Source: Streptomyces sp. P9-A4
GTDB taxonomy: Bacteria > Actinomycetota > Actinomycetes > Streptomycetales > Streptomycetaceae
DNA: 64,000 bases
Direction: 5' to 3'
Assembly: GCF_036634195.1 (NCBI RefSeq)
Contig: NZ_JAZIFY010000001.1
Coordinates: 6,272,501-6,336,500 of the forward strand
A program made the translations under genes and the position numbers. Positions 42,541-51,243 of this stretch are shown here, in pieces. The first letter of the stretch is position 1; every line of letters starts with the position of its first letter. Below the pieces are notes generated by a model. It searched no databases, was not told the origin of the DNA, and worked only from the letters and a program-made list of their open reading frames with translations.

Positions 42541-42632
42541 AGCCGGACCGTGGCCACGGCCCCGGTCCGGCTGCCGCACCCGCCCCGGTCCGGCTGCCGC
42601 ACCCGCCCCGGTCCGGCTGCCGCACCCGCCCC
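42541..42632. repeat. Three-copy 23-bp tandem repeat with hairpin potential after the lipoate ligase gene
   Basis: Three perfect copies of a 23-bp unit (CCCGGTCCGGCTGCCGCACC plus CGC) start at 42561, 42584 and 42607 and end 4 bp before the lipoate ligase stop. An upstream AGCCGGACCG (42541-42550) is perfectly complementary to CGGTCCGGCT inside each unit, so one left arm could pair with any of three right arms. This looks like an expanded terminator. The rest of 42340-42540 shows nothing else. Confidence 0.75.
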
Positions 42633-42633
42633 G

Positions 42634-43701
42634 CTACGGCACCCGCGCCGTCCACTCCGGCGTGCCGAACTTCGACTCCGCCAGTTCCTTCGCGCGCGTC
42701 AGCTCGTCCTCCGTGACATGGCCTTCCGACAGGCCGTACCGGCCGCGGAAGGAGGCGATCATCCGCTCGATGACCGCCTCGCGCGGCAGGCCCGTCTGGC
42801 GGCGCAGCGGGTCCACGCGCTTCTTCGCGCTCTTCGTGCCCTTGTCGGAGAGCTTCTCGCGGCCGATGTTGAGCACTTCCGTCATCTTGTCGGCGTCGAT
42901 GTCGTACGCCATCGTCACGTGGTGCAGGACCGCGCCCTGCCCCGCCACCATCCGCTTCTGCGCCGCCCCCGCGATCTTGCCCGCGTCCGTCGCGATGTCG
43001 TTGAGCGGCTGGTACCAGGCCCGGACGCCCATGTCGCCGAGCGCGCCGAGCACCCAGTCGTCGAGGTAGGCGTAGCTGTCGGTGAAGGACAGGCCCTGCA
43101 CGAGGGCGTCGGGCACGGAGAGCGAGTACGTGATCGTGTTGCCCGGTTCGATGAACATCGCCCCGCCGCCGCTGATCCGGCGGACCACCTGGATGCCGTG
43201 CCGCCCGGCCGCCGCCGGGTCGACCTCGTTGCGCAGGGACTGGAAGCTGCCGATGACCACGGCGGGGGCGCCCCACTCCCAGACCCGCAGGGTCGGCGGC
43301 CGGGTGCCGGCGGCCACCTCGGCCGTGATGACCTCGTCGAGCGCCATGTGCAGGGCGGGGGACTGCGGCGGCTCGTGGATCAGCTGCCAGTCGTAGTCGG
43401 TCCAGTCCGTGGCGTGGGCGAGGGCGCGGCGGACCGCGACCCCGATGCCCTCCGTGGTCAGCCCGAACATCTGCGTGCCCGGCGGCAGCGCCGCGTCGAT
43501 CCGGGCCGCGAGCCCGGTGGCGTCCGTGTCGACCGGTGCGCCCTCAAGGGCGCGGTCGATCGACAGGATCGCCTCGTCGGGCTCCAGGAAGAAGTCCCCG
43601 GCCACCCGGACGTTCCGCAGGACGCCGTCCTCGGCGTCGAGGTCGACGACCACCAGCTTCCCGCCGGGGACCTTGTACTCGCCGTGGTACGCGCCGTGCA
43701 C
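42634..43701 (-). CDS. Lipoate-protein ligase family protein with N-terminal accessory domain
   Basis: A protein of about 355 residues. Residues about 1-100 form an accessory domain (YKVPGGKLVVVDLDAEDGVL, FFLEPDEAILSIDRAL). Residues about 110-330 form the biotin/lipoate ligase domain, with RVWEWGAPAVVIGSFQS, the conserved VVRRISGGGAMFIEPGNT, and the lysine motif TDAGKIAGAAQKR. It attaches lipoate to E2/GcvH proteins. GTG at 43701 is chosen because GGGAGGG precedes it; longer starts (ATG 43716, TTG 43737) are possible. Single-polypeptide fusion of accessory and catalytic parts is common in actinobacteria. Confidence 0.88.
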   Translation of the reverse strand: MHGAYHGEYKVPGGKLVVVDLDAEDGVLRNVRVAGDFFLEPDEAILSIDRALEGAPVDTDATGLAARIDAALPPGTQMFGLTTEGIGVAVRRALAHATDWTDYDWQLIHEPPQSPALHMALDEVITAEVAAGTRPPTLRVWEWGAPAVVIGSFQSLRNEVDPAAAGRHGIQVVRRISGGGAMFIEPGNTITYSLSVPDALVQGLSFTDSYAYLDDWVLGALGDMGVRAWYQPLNDIATDAGKIAGAAQKRMVAGQGAVLHHVTMAYDIDADKMTEVLNIGREKLSDKGTKSAKKRVDPLRRQTGLPREAVIERMIASFRGRYGLSEGHVTEDELTRAKELAESKFGTPEWTARVP

Positions 43702-43812
43702 GGACCCTCCCTGCATGTAAGGGGTGAACTCGGCCAAAGCGTACTCCCCGGGGAAACGGAGGATGACAAGTGCGCCGGTCCGGCCGTCAGTCCCGCGTGC
43801 TTAGCTGGACAT

Positions 43813-44664
43813 ATGATCGATGACTTCCTTGAGCACGTCCTCGGCGGCCGTACGACCGAGGTGGAGGAGGCGGTCCGCAAGGCGGCCGCCGCCGAGATCA
43901 TGCCGCGCTTCCGGCAGCTCGCCGCGGAGGAGATCGTCGAGAAGAACGGGCCGCACGACCTGGTCACCGTCGCCGACCGGGCCGCCGAGGCCCACCTCAC
44001 CGCCTCCCTGACCGCGCTGCTGCCCGGCTCCGTGGTCGTCGGTGAGGAAGCCGTCCACGCCGACCCCGCCCTCTACGAGGCGCTGCGCGGCGACGCCCCC
44101 GTGTGGATAGTGGACCCCGTCGACGGCACCCGCCAGTTCGTCCACGGCGACCCCGGCTTCTGCACCCTCGTCGCGCTCGCCCTGCACGGCGAACTCCTCG
44201 CCTCCTGGACCTTCGCGCCCGCCCTCGAAGAGTTCGCCGTCGCCGTACGCGGCCGGGGCGCCACCCTCAACGGGCAGCCGCTGCACGCCGGTTCGCCCGC
44301 GCCCGGCGCCGTCCTCGAAGTCGCCACCTCGCACCCCGACTACACCACCCCGGACCAGAAGCGCGCCCTGCTCGGCCTGGTCACCGAGGGCGTCGCCCCC
44401 CGGCCCTGCGGCTCCGCGGGCCTCGAATACCTGGCCGTGGCCCGGGGCACGCTCGACGCCACCGCCTTCTCCTGGGAGTACGCCTGGGACCACGCGGCCG
44501 GGCTCCTCCTCGTCGCCGAGGCCGGCGGCGCGCAGACGACGATCGCCGGCGAGCCGTTCCGCGTCACCGGAGGGAACGCGCTGCCGTTCACGGTGGCCCG
44601 GGACACGGCGACCGCCGAGCGCATCCGGGCACTCCTCATGGGCGACGGACACCGGGGGAGGTGA
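43813..44664 (+). CDS. hisN: Inositol monophosphatase family, histidinol-phosphatase-like
   Basis: A 283-residue Mg-dependent phosphatase. The metal motifs are VVGEEAVH (Glu), WIVDPVDGTRQFVHG (Asp-Pro-x-Asp-Gly-Thr) and SWEYAWDHAAGLLLVAEAGG (third metal Asp). Length and the RQF after DGT resemble actinobacterial histidinol-phosphatases, but inositol monophosphatase activity cannot be excluded. ATG at 43813 is close to the likely transcript start. It stands alone between the lipoate ligase (divergent) and the FAD oxidoreductase. Confidence 0.83.
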   Translation: MIDDFLEHVLGGRTTEVEEAVRKAAAAEIMPRFRQLAAEEIVEKNGPHDLVTVADRAAEAHLTASLTALLPGSVVVGEEAVHADPALYEALRGDAPVWIVDPVDGTRQFVHGDPGFCTLVALALHGELLASWTFAPALEEFAVAVRGRGATLNGQPLHAGSPAPGAVLEVATSHPDYTTPDQKRALLGLVTEGVAPRPCGSAGLEYLAVARGTLDATAFSWEYAWDHAAGLLLVAEAGGAQTTIAGEPFRVTGGNALPFTVARDTATAERIRALLMGDGHRGR

Positions 44665-44705
44665 GCGCCTGACGCGGCGACCCCCGAGGGCCCTGGGTCA
44701 GGCGC
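44665..44705 (+). terminator. Inverted repeat after the hisN-like gene
   Basis: GCGCCTGAC (44665-44673) is perfectly complementary to GTCAGGCGC (44697-44705), with a 23-nt loop containing further CCC/GGG pairing. It begins directly after the stop. It is probably a terminator. Confidence 0.55.
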
Positions 44706-44759
44706 CACCACCGGCCTATCCTGGGAGCCTTGGCGATCGGCTGACGAAGGAGTCCGAAG

Positions 44760-46181
44760 GTGTCGAAGGTGACGTCGATGCTCGATGCCGTGGTCGTGGG
44801 AGCGGGGCCGAACGGACTGACCGCCGCCGTCGAACTGGCCCGCCGGGGCTTCTCCGTGGCCGTCTTCGAGGCAAGGTCCACCGTCGGCGGCGGCGCCAGG
44901 ACCGAGGAACTCACCCTCCCCGGCTTCCGCCACGACCCCTGTTCCGCCGTGCACCCCCTCGGCATCGGATCGCCCGTCTTCCGGACGATGCCGCTGGAGC
45001 GGTACGGACTGGACTGGCTCCACCCCGAACTGCCCATGGCCCACCCCTGGGACGACGGGACCGCCGCCGTCCTCGCCCGTTCCGTCGCCGAGACCGCCGC
45101 CTCCTTCGGGCCGCGCGACGCGGGCGCGTACCGAAGACTCGTCGCCCCCTTCCTCGGCCGCTGGGACACCCTCGCCCGGGACTTCATGCAGCTGCCGCTC
45201 ACCGCGCTGCCCCGCGACCCCGTCACTCTCGCCCGCTTCGGCCTTGTCGGACTGCCGCCGTCCACCTGGCTGATGCGCCGCTTCCGGGACGAGAAGGCCC
45301 GCGCCCTGTTCGCCGGACTCGTCGGCCATGTCATCGCCCCGCTCGACGGCTTCGCCACCGGCGCCGTCGGCCTGGTCTTCGCGCTCGCCGCCCACGCCAA
45401 CGGCTGGCCCATGCCCCGCGGCGGCTCCCAGTCCATCTCCGACGCCCTCACCGCCTACCTCAAGGACCTCGGCGGCGCCGTCCACACGGACTTCGAGGTC
45501 AAGCGGCTCGACGACCTCCCCCCGGCCCGCGCCTACGTCTTCGACACCTCGCCGACCGCCCTCGCCCGGATCGCGCGCTTCGGCGGCCACTACGACCACT
45601 ACAAGTACGGCGCGAGCGCCTTCAAGGTCGACTACGCCCTGGACGGCCCCGTGCCGTGGACCGCCGAGGAAGCCCGGCGCGCCGGCACCGTACAGATCGG
45701 CCCCACCGCCGGAGAGATCGGCACCGCCCTGCGCCAGGCCTCCTCCGGCACCGCCCCCGACGCCCCCTTCCTCATCACCGCGCAGCCCAGCCTCGTCGAC
45801 CCGAGCCGCGCCCCCGAGGGCAAGCACGTGTTCTGGGCGTACGGCCATGTGCCGAACGGCTGGACCGGCGACCTCACCGAGGCGGTCGAGCGTCAGATCG
45901 AGCGCTTCGCCCCCGGCTTCCGCGACCGCGTCCTGGCCCGCGCCACCGCGGGACCCCCCGAGCTCGCCGCGCGCAACGCCAACTACGTCGGCGGCGACAT
46001 CGCCTGCGGAGCCGCCCGCGGCCTCCAGCTCCTGCTGCGCCCCACCCTCTCGCTCCGCCCCTACGCCACCCCGCACCCGGCGGTCTTCCTCTGCTCCTCC
46101 GCGACCCCGCCGGGACCCGGTGTGCACGGCATGTCCGGCCACAACGCGGCGAAGGCGGTCTGGCGCCGGCTGCGAAAATAG
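44760..46181 (+). CDS. Phytoene-dehydrogenase-like FAD/NAD(P) oxidoreductase
   Basis: A 473-residue flavoprotein. It has [20 protein letters not shown] (FAD loop) and [20 protein letters not shown] (second motif), and a C-terminal [20 protein letters not shown] cofactor motif, as in CrtI-like and amine-oxidase-like proteins. GTG at 44760 follows GAAGGAG at good spacing. There are no carotenoid genes nearby, so carotenoid desaturation is unlikely; the substrate is unknown. It is 9 bp ahead of the YciO gene and probably co-transcribed with it. Confidence 0.87.
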   Translation: MSKVTSMLDAVVVGAGPNGLTAAVELARRGFSVAVFEARSTVGGGARTEELTLPGFRHDPCSAVHPLGIGSPVFRTMPLERYGLDWLHPELPMAHPWDDGTAAVLARSVAETAASFGPRDAGAYRRLVAPFLGRWDTLARDFMQLPLTALPRDPVTLARFGLVGLPPSTWLMRRFRDEKARALFAGLVGHVIAPLDGFATGAVGLVFALAAHANGWPMPRGGSQSISDALTAYLKDLGGAVHTDFEVKRLDDLPPARAYVFDTSPTALARIARFGGHYDHYKYGASAFKVDYALDGPVPWTAEEARRAGTVQIGPTAGEIGTALRQASSGTAPDAPFLITAQPSLVDPSRAPEGKHVFWAYGHVPNGWTGDLTEAVERQIERFAPGFRDRVLARATAGPPELAARNANYVGGDIACGAARGLQLLLRPTLSLRPYATPHPAVFLCSSATPPGPGVHGMSGHNAAKAVWRRLRK

Positions 46182-46190
46182 ACTGTCCCC

Positions 46191-46811
46191 ATGGCGAAGT
46201 ACTTCGACGTGCACCCCGACAACCCCCAGTCGCGCACCATCGCAGCGGTGGCCGACAGCATCCGGAACGGGGCGCTCGTCGCGTACCCCACGGATTCCTG
46301 TTACGCGCTCGGCAGCCGCCTCGGCAGCCGGGACGGCATCAGCCGCATCCGTGCGATCCGCGACCTCGACGAACGGCATCACTTCACGCTCATGTGCCAG
46401 AACTTCGCCCAGCTGGGCCAGCTCGTGCACATCGACAACGACGTCTTCCGCGCGGTCAAGGCGGCGACTCCCGGCCCGTACACCTTCATCCTGCCCGCGA
46501 CGAAGGAGGTGCCGCGCCAGCTCCTCCACCCCAAGAAGAAGACGGTCGGCGTCCGTATCCCCGACCATGTCGTCACCCAGGCGCTGCTGGCCGAACTCGG
46601 CGAGCCGCTGCTCTCCAGCACCCTCCTGCTGCCCGACGAGTCCGAGCCGCTCACCCAGGGCTGGGAGATCAAGGAGCGGCTCGACCACCAGGTCGACGCG
46701 GTGGTGGATTCCGGCGACTGTGGAACCGAACCCACCACTGTCGTCGACTTCTCCAGTGGTGAGCCCGAGATCCTGCGCCGTGGGGCCGGGGACACCACGC
46801 GGTTCGAATAG
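46191..46811 (+). CDS. Sua5/YciO/YrdC family protein (threonylcarbamoyladenylate synthase-like)
   Basis: A 206-residue YrdC-fold protein. YPTDSCYALGSRLGS, RIRAIRDLDERHHFTLMCQN and GPYTFILPATKEVPRQL are the family motifs that bind nucleotide and threonylcarbamate. The N-terminus and HPKKKTVGVRIPDH are closer to the YciO branch than to TsaC/Sua5, so tRNA t6A synthesis may be weak or absent. ATG at 46191. It ends about 100 bp before the DUF4232 gene. Confidence 0.87.
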   Translation: MAKYFDVHPDNPQSRTIAAVADSIRNGALVAYPTDSCYALGSRLGSRDGISRIRAIRDLDERHHFTLMCQNFAQLGQLVHIDNDVFRAVKAATPGPYTFILPATKEVPRQLLHPKKKTVGVRIPDHVVTQALLAELGEPLLSSTLLLPDESEPLTQGWEIKERLDHQVDAVVDSGDCGTEPTTVVDFSSGEPEILRRGAGDTTRFE

Positions 46812-46829
46812 TCCGGCGCGCCGGTGCGG

Positions 46830-46879
46830 CCGACCGTGTAGCGGCATGTGATCGTGTGCCGACAAGTGATCTTGTGCCG
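46830..46879. repeat. 18-bp direct repeats upstream of the DUF4232 gene
   Basis: GTGATCGTGTGCCG at 46848-46861 and GTGATCTTGTGCCG at 46866-46879, with a degenerate third unit at about 46830. The period is 18 bp. The repeat lies in the promoter region, 35 nt before the TTG start, so it may be an operator array. Confidence 0.5.
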
Positions 46880-46914
46880 CTCGAACGCGGCACACCAACG
46901 GGGGAGTTCCAGCC

Positions 46915-47676
46915 TTGCGTGGTCTTCGTGTTCCGGTCCTTTCCACCGTCGCGCTCGTGTGCGGCCTCGCCCTGACGGGCTGCTCCGGCCCCTCGTCGAG
47001 CGGGTCGGCGAGCGGCAGTTCGGCGGGGCCCGGTGCGTCCTCGGCCCCGGCACCGTCCGCCTCGTCGTCCTCGTCCGCCGCGGCCACCGGCGGCACGTCG
47101 TCGGGCGGTTCCTCCTCGGGCGGTACGTCGTCGGGGGGTACGTCCTCCTCGGGCGGTTCCTCCGGCGGTACGACGTCCGGTTCGGCGTCCGGTTCGGCGT
47201 CCGGCGGGACGTCCGGCGGGTCGGGTTCCGGTTCCGGTTCCGGCGGCTCCGGGGCGGCGACGCGCTGCACCACCGCCGGCCTGGGCTTCGCGGTCGCGCC
47301 CGGCAGCGGCGCCCAGTCCGTCGGCGAGCAGGGCGCGGTCGTCGTCGCCCTGACCAACAAGGGCGGCGCCACCTGCCTGCTGAACGGCTACCCGGGCGTC
47401 GACCTCGTCGGCGACGACACCTGGTCGCTCACCCGGCAGACCTCCCAGAAGCCCCGGCAGGTCACGCTGGCGCCCGGGGCCTCGACCAGCTTCACCATCA
47501 CGTACCTGTCGTACGACCCGGCGAGCGGCAGCGTCGAGTTCAAGCCGAGGAAGATTGTCGTCACCCCGCCCGGTGAGACCCACTCGACCACGCTGACCTG
47601 GGACTTCTCCTCGGTCCTGCGCCAGGACGCGGCCACTCGCCCCGGCACGTACGTCGGCCCGGTGGGCGGGCGGTAG
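46915..47676 (+). CDS. DUF4232 lipoprotein with Ser/Gly-rich linker
   Basis: A 253-residue secreted lipoprotein. The signal peptide ends in LALTGC, with the lipid-carrying Cys at about residue 23. A long Ser/Gly/Thr-rich linker follows (about 25-115), then a DUF4232 domain (about 118-245: RCTTAGLGFAVAPGSGAQSV, TNKGGATCLLNGYPGVDLVG, TSFTITYLSYDP). Such proteins sit on the outer face of the membrane; their function is unknown. TTG at 46915 follows GGGGGAG at 8 nt. The reading frame continues past the stop into a metallophosphoesterase remnant. Confidence 0.88.
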   Translation: MRGLRVPVLSTVALVCGLALTGCSGPSSSGSASGSSAGPGASSAPAPSASSSSSAAATGGTSSGGSSSGGTSSGGTSSSGGSSGGTTSGSASGSASGGTSGGSGSGSGSGGSGAATRCTTAGLGFAVAPGSGAQSVGEQGAVVVALTNKGGATCLLNGYPGVDLVGDDTWSLTRQTSQKPRQVTLAPGASTSFTITYLSYDPASGSVEFKPRKIVVTPPGETHSTTLTWDFSSVLRQDAATRPGTYVGPVGGR

Positions 47677-47700
47677 GCCCCCGGCGGCAGCGGAGGGCCG

Positions 47701-47889
47701 CGTCGCACGATCGCCATCGCCCATGTCGGCGACATCCATGTCGACGGGGGACCGCGCAGCGCCGACCGGACCCGCGCGGTCCTCCGCCACCCGGAGGACC
47801 TGCCGTACGAGCCTGCTGCCGTCCTCGTCACCGGGGAGCTCGGCGAGGACGGCCGGCTGACCACCCACTACCGGACGGTCACCGGCTGA
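47701..47889 (+). pseudogene. Remnant of a metallophosphoesterase gene (N-terminal fragment)
   Basis: A 62-residue open frame without a start codon reads TIAIAHVGDIHVDGGPRSAD and PYEPAAVLVTGELGEDGRL. IAHxxDIHxDGGPRxxxRT and DAVLVTGDxxxxG are the first two metal-binding blocks of calcineurin-like phosphoesterases. Here the D of GD is E, all later blocks are missing and the frame ends in TGA. It directly follows the DUF4232 stop in the same frame. Confidence 0.6.
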
Positions 47890-47964
47890 GCCCACCGGCC
47901 GGGGACGGAGGTCCATGTCGTTTTCTCGCCAGCCCATGGGCCGTCCGTCCCCGATCCTTGAACC

Positions 47965-49458
47965 ATGCACACCGACACCGAGCGCTGCGTCGGGGCCGTC
48001 CAGTCGAAGGACGCCCGGTTCGACGGCGTGTTCTTCACCGCCGTCCGTACGACCCGGATCTACTGCCGGCCGAGCTGTCCGGTCGTCCCTCCCAAGCCCG
48101 AGAACATGGAGTTCCACCCCAGCGCCGCGTCCTGCCAGCGCGCCGGATTCCGGGCCTGCAAGCGGTGCCGCCCCGACACCAGCCCCGGCTCGCCCGAGTG
48201 GAACGTCCGCGCCGACGCCGTCGCCCGCGCCGTGCGCCTCATCCAGGACGGGGTCGTCGACCGGGAGGGCGTCCCCGGGCTGGCCCGGCGGCTCGGCTGG
48301 TCCACCCGTCAGATCGAACGCCAGCTCCTCGCGGAACTCGGCGCCGGGCCGCTCGCCCTGGCCCGCGCGCAGCGCGCCCAGACCGCCCGGGTCCTGATCG
48401 AGACGACCCTGCTGCCCCTCGGCGAGATCGCCTTCGCGGCCGGCTTCGCCTCCATCCGCACCTTCAACGACACCGTCCGTGAGGTCTTCGCGCTGACCCC
48501 CGGCGAACTCCGCGCCCGCGCCGCCCGCAGGGCCGGCGGCGCCGGAACCGCCGCCGCCACCCCCGGTGTGATCAGTCTGCGGCTGCCGTTCCGCACCCCC
48601 CTCGAACCCTCCAACCTCTTCGGCCACCTCGCCGCGACCGCCGTCCCCGGCGTGGAGGAGTGGCGGGACGGCGCCTACCGGCGGACCCTGAGCCTCCCCT
48701 ACGGGCACGGCATCGTGGCCCTCGCGCCCCGCGCCGACCACATCGCCTGCCGTCTCTCCCTCACCGACCCCCGCGACCTCACCCAGGCGATCAGCCGCTG
48801 CCGTCGCCTCCTCGATCTCGACGCCGACCCCGTGGCCGTCGACGAGCGGCTGCGCGCCGACCCGCTGCTCGCGCCGATCGTGGACTCGGCGCCCGGCCGC
48901 CGGGTGCCCGGGACCGTCGACCCCGACGAGTTCGCCGTACGGGCGGTCCTCGGCCAGCAGGTCTCCACCGCCGCCGCCCGCACCCACGCCGCCCGGCTCG
49001 TCACCGCGTACGGCACCCCCGTCGACGACCCCGAGGGCGGTCTCACCCACCTCTTCCCGGGCCCCGAGGCGCTCGCCGCCCTCGATCCCGAGACCCTCGC
49101 CCTGCCCCGCAGCCGCCGCACCACCCTCCTCACCCTGGTCCGCGCCCTCGCGGACGGCTCCCTCTCCCTCGGCCCCGCCGAGGACCGCGAGAAGACCCGC
49201 GCCCGGCTGCTCGCCCTTCCCGGATTCGGCCCCTGGACCACCGAGATCATCGCCATGCGGGCCCTCGGCGACCCCGACGCCTTCCTCCCCGGCGACCTCG
49301 GCGTCCGCCGCGCCGCCGAAGGCCTCGGCCTGCCCGGAACCCCGGCCGCCCTCACCGCCGGCGCGGCGCACTGGCGCCCCTGGCGCGCCTACGCCGTTCA
49401 GTATCTGTGGGCGACCGACGACCACCCGATCAACCTCATGCCCAGCGAAGGACACTGA
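47965..49458 (+). CDS. Ada-AlkA fusion: methylphosphotriester sensor/activator with DNA-3-methyladenine glycosylase
   Basis: A 497-residue alkylation-repair protein. Residues 1-80 form the Ada zinc domain (CRPSCP with Cys34 and Cys38, then CKRCRPD), which takes a methyl group from DNA phosphotriesters. Residues about 85-185 are an AraC-type HTH (RRLGWSTRQIERQL, GEIAFAAGFASIRTFNDTVR). Residues about 200-490 are AlkA-like, with the HhH-GPD motif LPGFGPWTTEIIAMRALGDP and the catalytic Asp in FLPGDLGVRR. It should therefore sense methylation, activate its operon and excise 3-methyladenine. It sits 6 bp before ogt. Confidence 0.93.
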   Translation: MHTDTERCVGAVQSKDARFDGVFFTAVRTTRIYCRPSCPVVPPKPENMEFHPSAASCQRAGFRACKRCRPDTSPGSPEWNVRADAVARAVRLIQDGVVDREGVPGLARRLGWSTRQIERQLLAELGAGPLALARAQRAQTARVLIETTLLPLGEIAFAAGFASIRTFNDTVREVFALTPGELRARAARRAGGAGTAAATPGVISLRLPFRTPLEPSNLFGHLAATAVPGVEEWRDGAYRRTLSLPYGHGIVALAPRADHIACRLSLTDPRDLTQAISRCRRLLDLDADPVAVDERLRADPLLAPIVDSAPGRRVPGTVDPDEFAVRAVLGQQVSTAAARTHAARLVTAYGTPVDDPEGGLTHLFPGPEALAALDPETLALPRSRRTTLLTLVRALADGSLSLGPAEDREKTRARLLALPGFGPWTTEIIAMRALGDPDAFLPGDLGVRRAAEGLGLPGTPAALTAGAAHWRPWRAYAVQYLWATDDHPINLMPSEGH

Positions 49459-49464
49459 ACCGCC

Positions 49465-49968
49465 ATGGCCCCCACCGTCCGGCACACCGTCGTGGACAGT
49501 CCGTACGAGCCGCTGACCCTCGTCGCCGTCGACGGCGTCCTCAGCCGCGTCCACATGACCGGTCAGCGCCACCGCCCGCCCGAGGAGACCTTCGGCGAGC
49601 CCGACCCGCGCCCCTTCGGGGAGGCGGTCCGCCAGCTCGACGCGTACTTCGCCGGCGAACTCACCGAGTTCGACCTGCCGTTGCACCTGATCGGCACCGA
49701 GTTCCAGCTGCGGGTCTGGGCCGAGCTGTGCCGCATCCCGTACGGGGAGACCCGGACGTACGGCGAACTCGCCGAGGAACTGGGCAACCCCGGCGCCTCC
49801 CGGGCCGTGGGCCTCGCCAACGGAAAGAACCCCGTCGGCATCATCGTCCCCTGCCACCGGGTGGTCGGGGCGGGCGGCGGCCTCACCGGATACGGCGGCG
49901 GGCTCGACCGCAAGCAGCGGCTGCTCGCCTTCGAATCGGGTACGGCGGAACCGGACGCCCTCTTCTGA
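49465..49968 (+). CDS. ogt: Methylated-DNA-protein-cysteine S-methyltransferase
   Basis: A 167-residue suicide repair protein that removes O6-alkyl groups from guanine. The C-terminal domain has FQLRVWAELCRIPYGETRTY, the DNA-binding GNPGASRAVGLANGKNPV and the active-site PCHRV. It is co-transcribed with the Ada-AlkA gene (6-bp gap), completing an adaptive response operon. ATG at 49465. Confidence 0.95.
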   Translation: MAPTVRHTVVDSPYEPLTLVAVDGVLSRVHMTGQRHRPPEETFGEPDPRPFGEAVRQLDAYFAGELTEFDLPLHLIGTEFQLRVWAELCRIPYGETRTYGELAEELGNPGASRAVGLANGKNPVGIIVPCHRVVGAGGGLTGYGGGLDRKQRLLAFESGTAEPDALF

Positions 49969-50027
49969 GCGGGGTGGCTGACGGCGTCACGCGGGTACGG
50001 AGCGAGCCGCCCCCTCACTCCGCCCCC

Positions 50028-51095
50028 TCACCCCGCCCGCTCGGCCAACCGCAGCGTCCGTTCCGCCAGTTCGCTGATCCGGATGCCGTCGAAGCCGAGG
50101 ACCGCGCTGCTCACCCGGTCCCGCAGCGGCGCCGACCAGCGCGGCGGGACCGCCGCCGCGCCGCACATCACCCCCGCCACCGAACCGGCCGTCGCGCCGT
50201 TGGAGTCCGTGTCCAGACCGCCCCGCACGGTCAGCGCGATCGTGCGGGTGAAGTCCCCCTCCCCGTACAGGAGTCCGGCGGTCAGCACGGCGGCGTTGGG
50301 GACGACATGGATCCAGCCGAGCCCCGCCGTACGCTCCGCCTGGGTGGTGAGCGTGGTCGACCAGTCGAGCCCCGCCTCGTACAGCGCCGCCGTGTCCCGT
50401 ACGGTCCTGGCGAGCCTGCTGCCCGCCGGAATCCCTTCGAGGGATGTCTCCAGGGCCGACCCGACGTCCGGTGCGGTGAAGGCCGCCGCGATCAGCGCCG
50501 CCGCCCACATCGCCCCGTACACCCCGTTCCCGGTGTGCGAGAGGACCGCGTCCCGCCGCGCCAGCGAGGACGCCCGGCGCGGATCGCCCGGACAGGTCCA
50601 GCCGTACGCGTCGGCGCGGATCAGCGCGCCGATCCACTCCTGGTACGGATTGTCGTACGTGGCCGTCAGCGGCGGCCGCAGCCCGTCGACGAGGTTCCGG
50701 TACGCGGCCCGCTCGGCCGTGAAGGTCTGGAGGTACGGCAGCCGCAGCAGCCACTCCCGGCCCACCTGCTCGGTCGTGAAGCCGGAGCCGTACGCCTCCA
50801 GGAGGTGCAGTCCGAGGATCGACCAGTCGATGTCGTCGTCCCGGCAGCTCCCGTCGATCCCGCCGCGCACACACCGCTCCCACTCGGGGCGCAGCTCGAA
50901 GCTCGCCGCGCCGGGGGGAGGGGGAGGGAGGTAGTCCGTCAGGGGGAGCGCGCCGGTCAGACGCAGATACGCGTCGATGCGCTCCCGGGTCCAGTGCTCG
51001 CCCTGCTCCACGGGCTTGCCCAGCATGTTCCCGGCGATCCGGCCCGTCCAGCCGCCCAGGATCCGGTCGGCGAGTTCCGCGCGCGTGAGGCCCAT
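50028..51095 (-). CDS. ADP-ribosylglycohydrolase family protein
   Basis: A 355-residue DraG-type hydrolase that removes ADP-ribose from proteins or small molecules. It begins LTRAELADRILGGWTGRIAG with the family motif GNMLGKPVEQG. The metal-binding sequences are CRDDDIDWSILGLHLLE and GLDTDSNGATAGSVAG. ATG at 51095 is the first plausible start at the conserved N-terminus. It stands alone on the minus strand. The target is unknown; no nitrogenase genes are near. Confidence 0.9.
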   Translation of the reverse strand: MGLTRAELADRILGGWTGRIAGNMLGKPVEQGEHWTRERIDAYLRLTGALPLTDYLPPPPPGAASFELRPEWERCVRGGIDGSCRDDDIDWSILGLHLLEAYGSGFTTEQVGREWLLRLPYLQTFTAERAAYRNLVDGLRPPLTATYDNPYQEWIGALIRADAYGWTCPGDPRRASSLARRDAVLSHTGNGVYGAMWAAALIAAAFTAPDVGSALETSLEGIPAGSRLARTVRDTAALYEAGLDWSTTLTTQAERTAGLGWIHVVPNAAVLTAGLLYGEGDFTRTIALTVRGGLDTDSNGATAGSVAGVMCGAAAVPPRWSAPLRDRVSSAVLGFDGIRISELAERTLRLAERAG

Positions 51096-51243
51096 ACCTC
51101 CGGTGTACCGAACGGGGCGGTGGCGCGCGCGGCGGGGCGCGATGGGTGGCACGGTCCGATGGGGCGGGGACCCGCCGCTCACCCGCCCACGGTCACCCGC
51201 TCCCGCCGATCACCTGCTCCCGCCGGTCTGCCGCCCGGGCCGC

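Noticed and set aside
42561..42629. Possible CRISPR array
   Set aside because: Units are directly adjacent with no spacers and no cas genes are present.
44340..49857. Two very long minus-strand open frames (over 1000 codons each)
   Set aside because: They cross several recognised plus-strand genes and have no domain; produced by codon bias.
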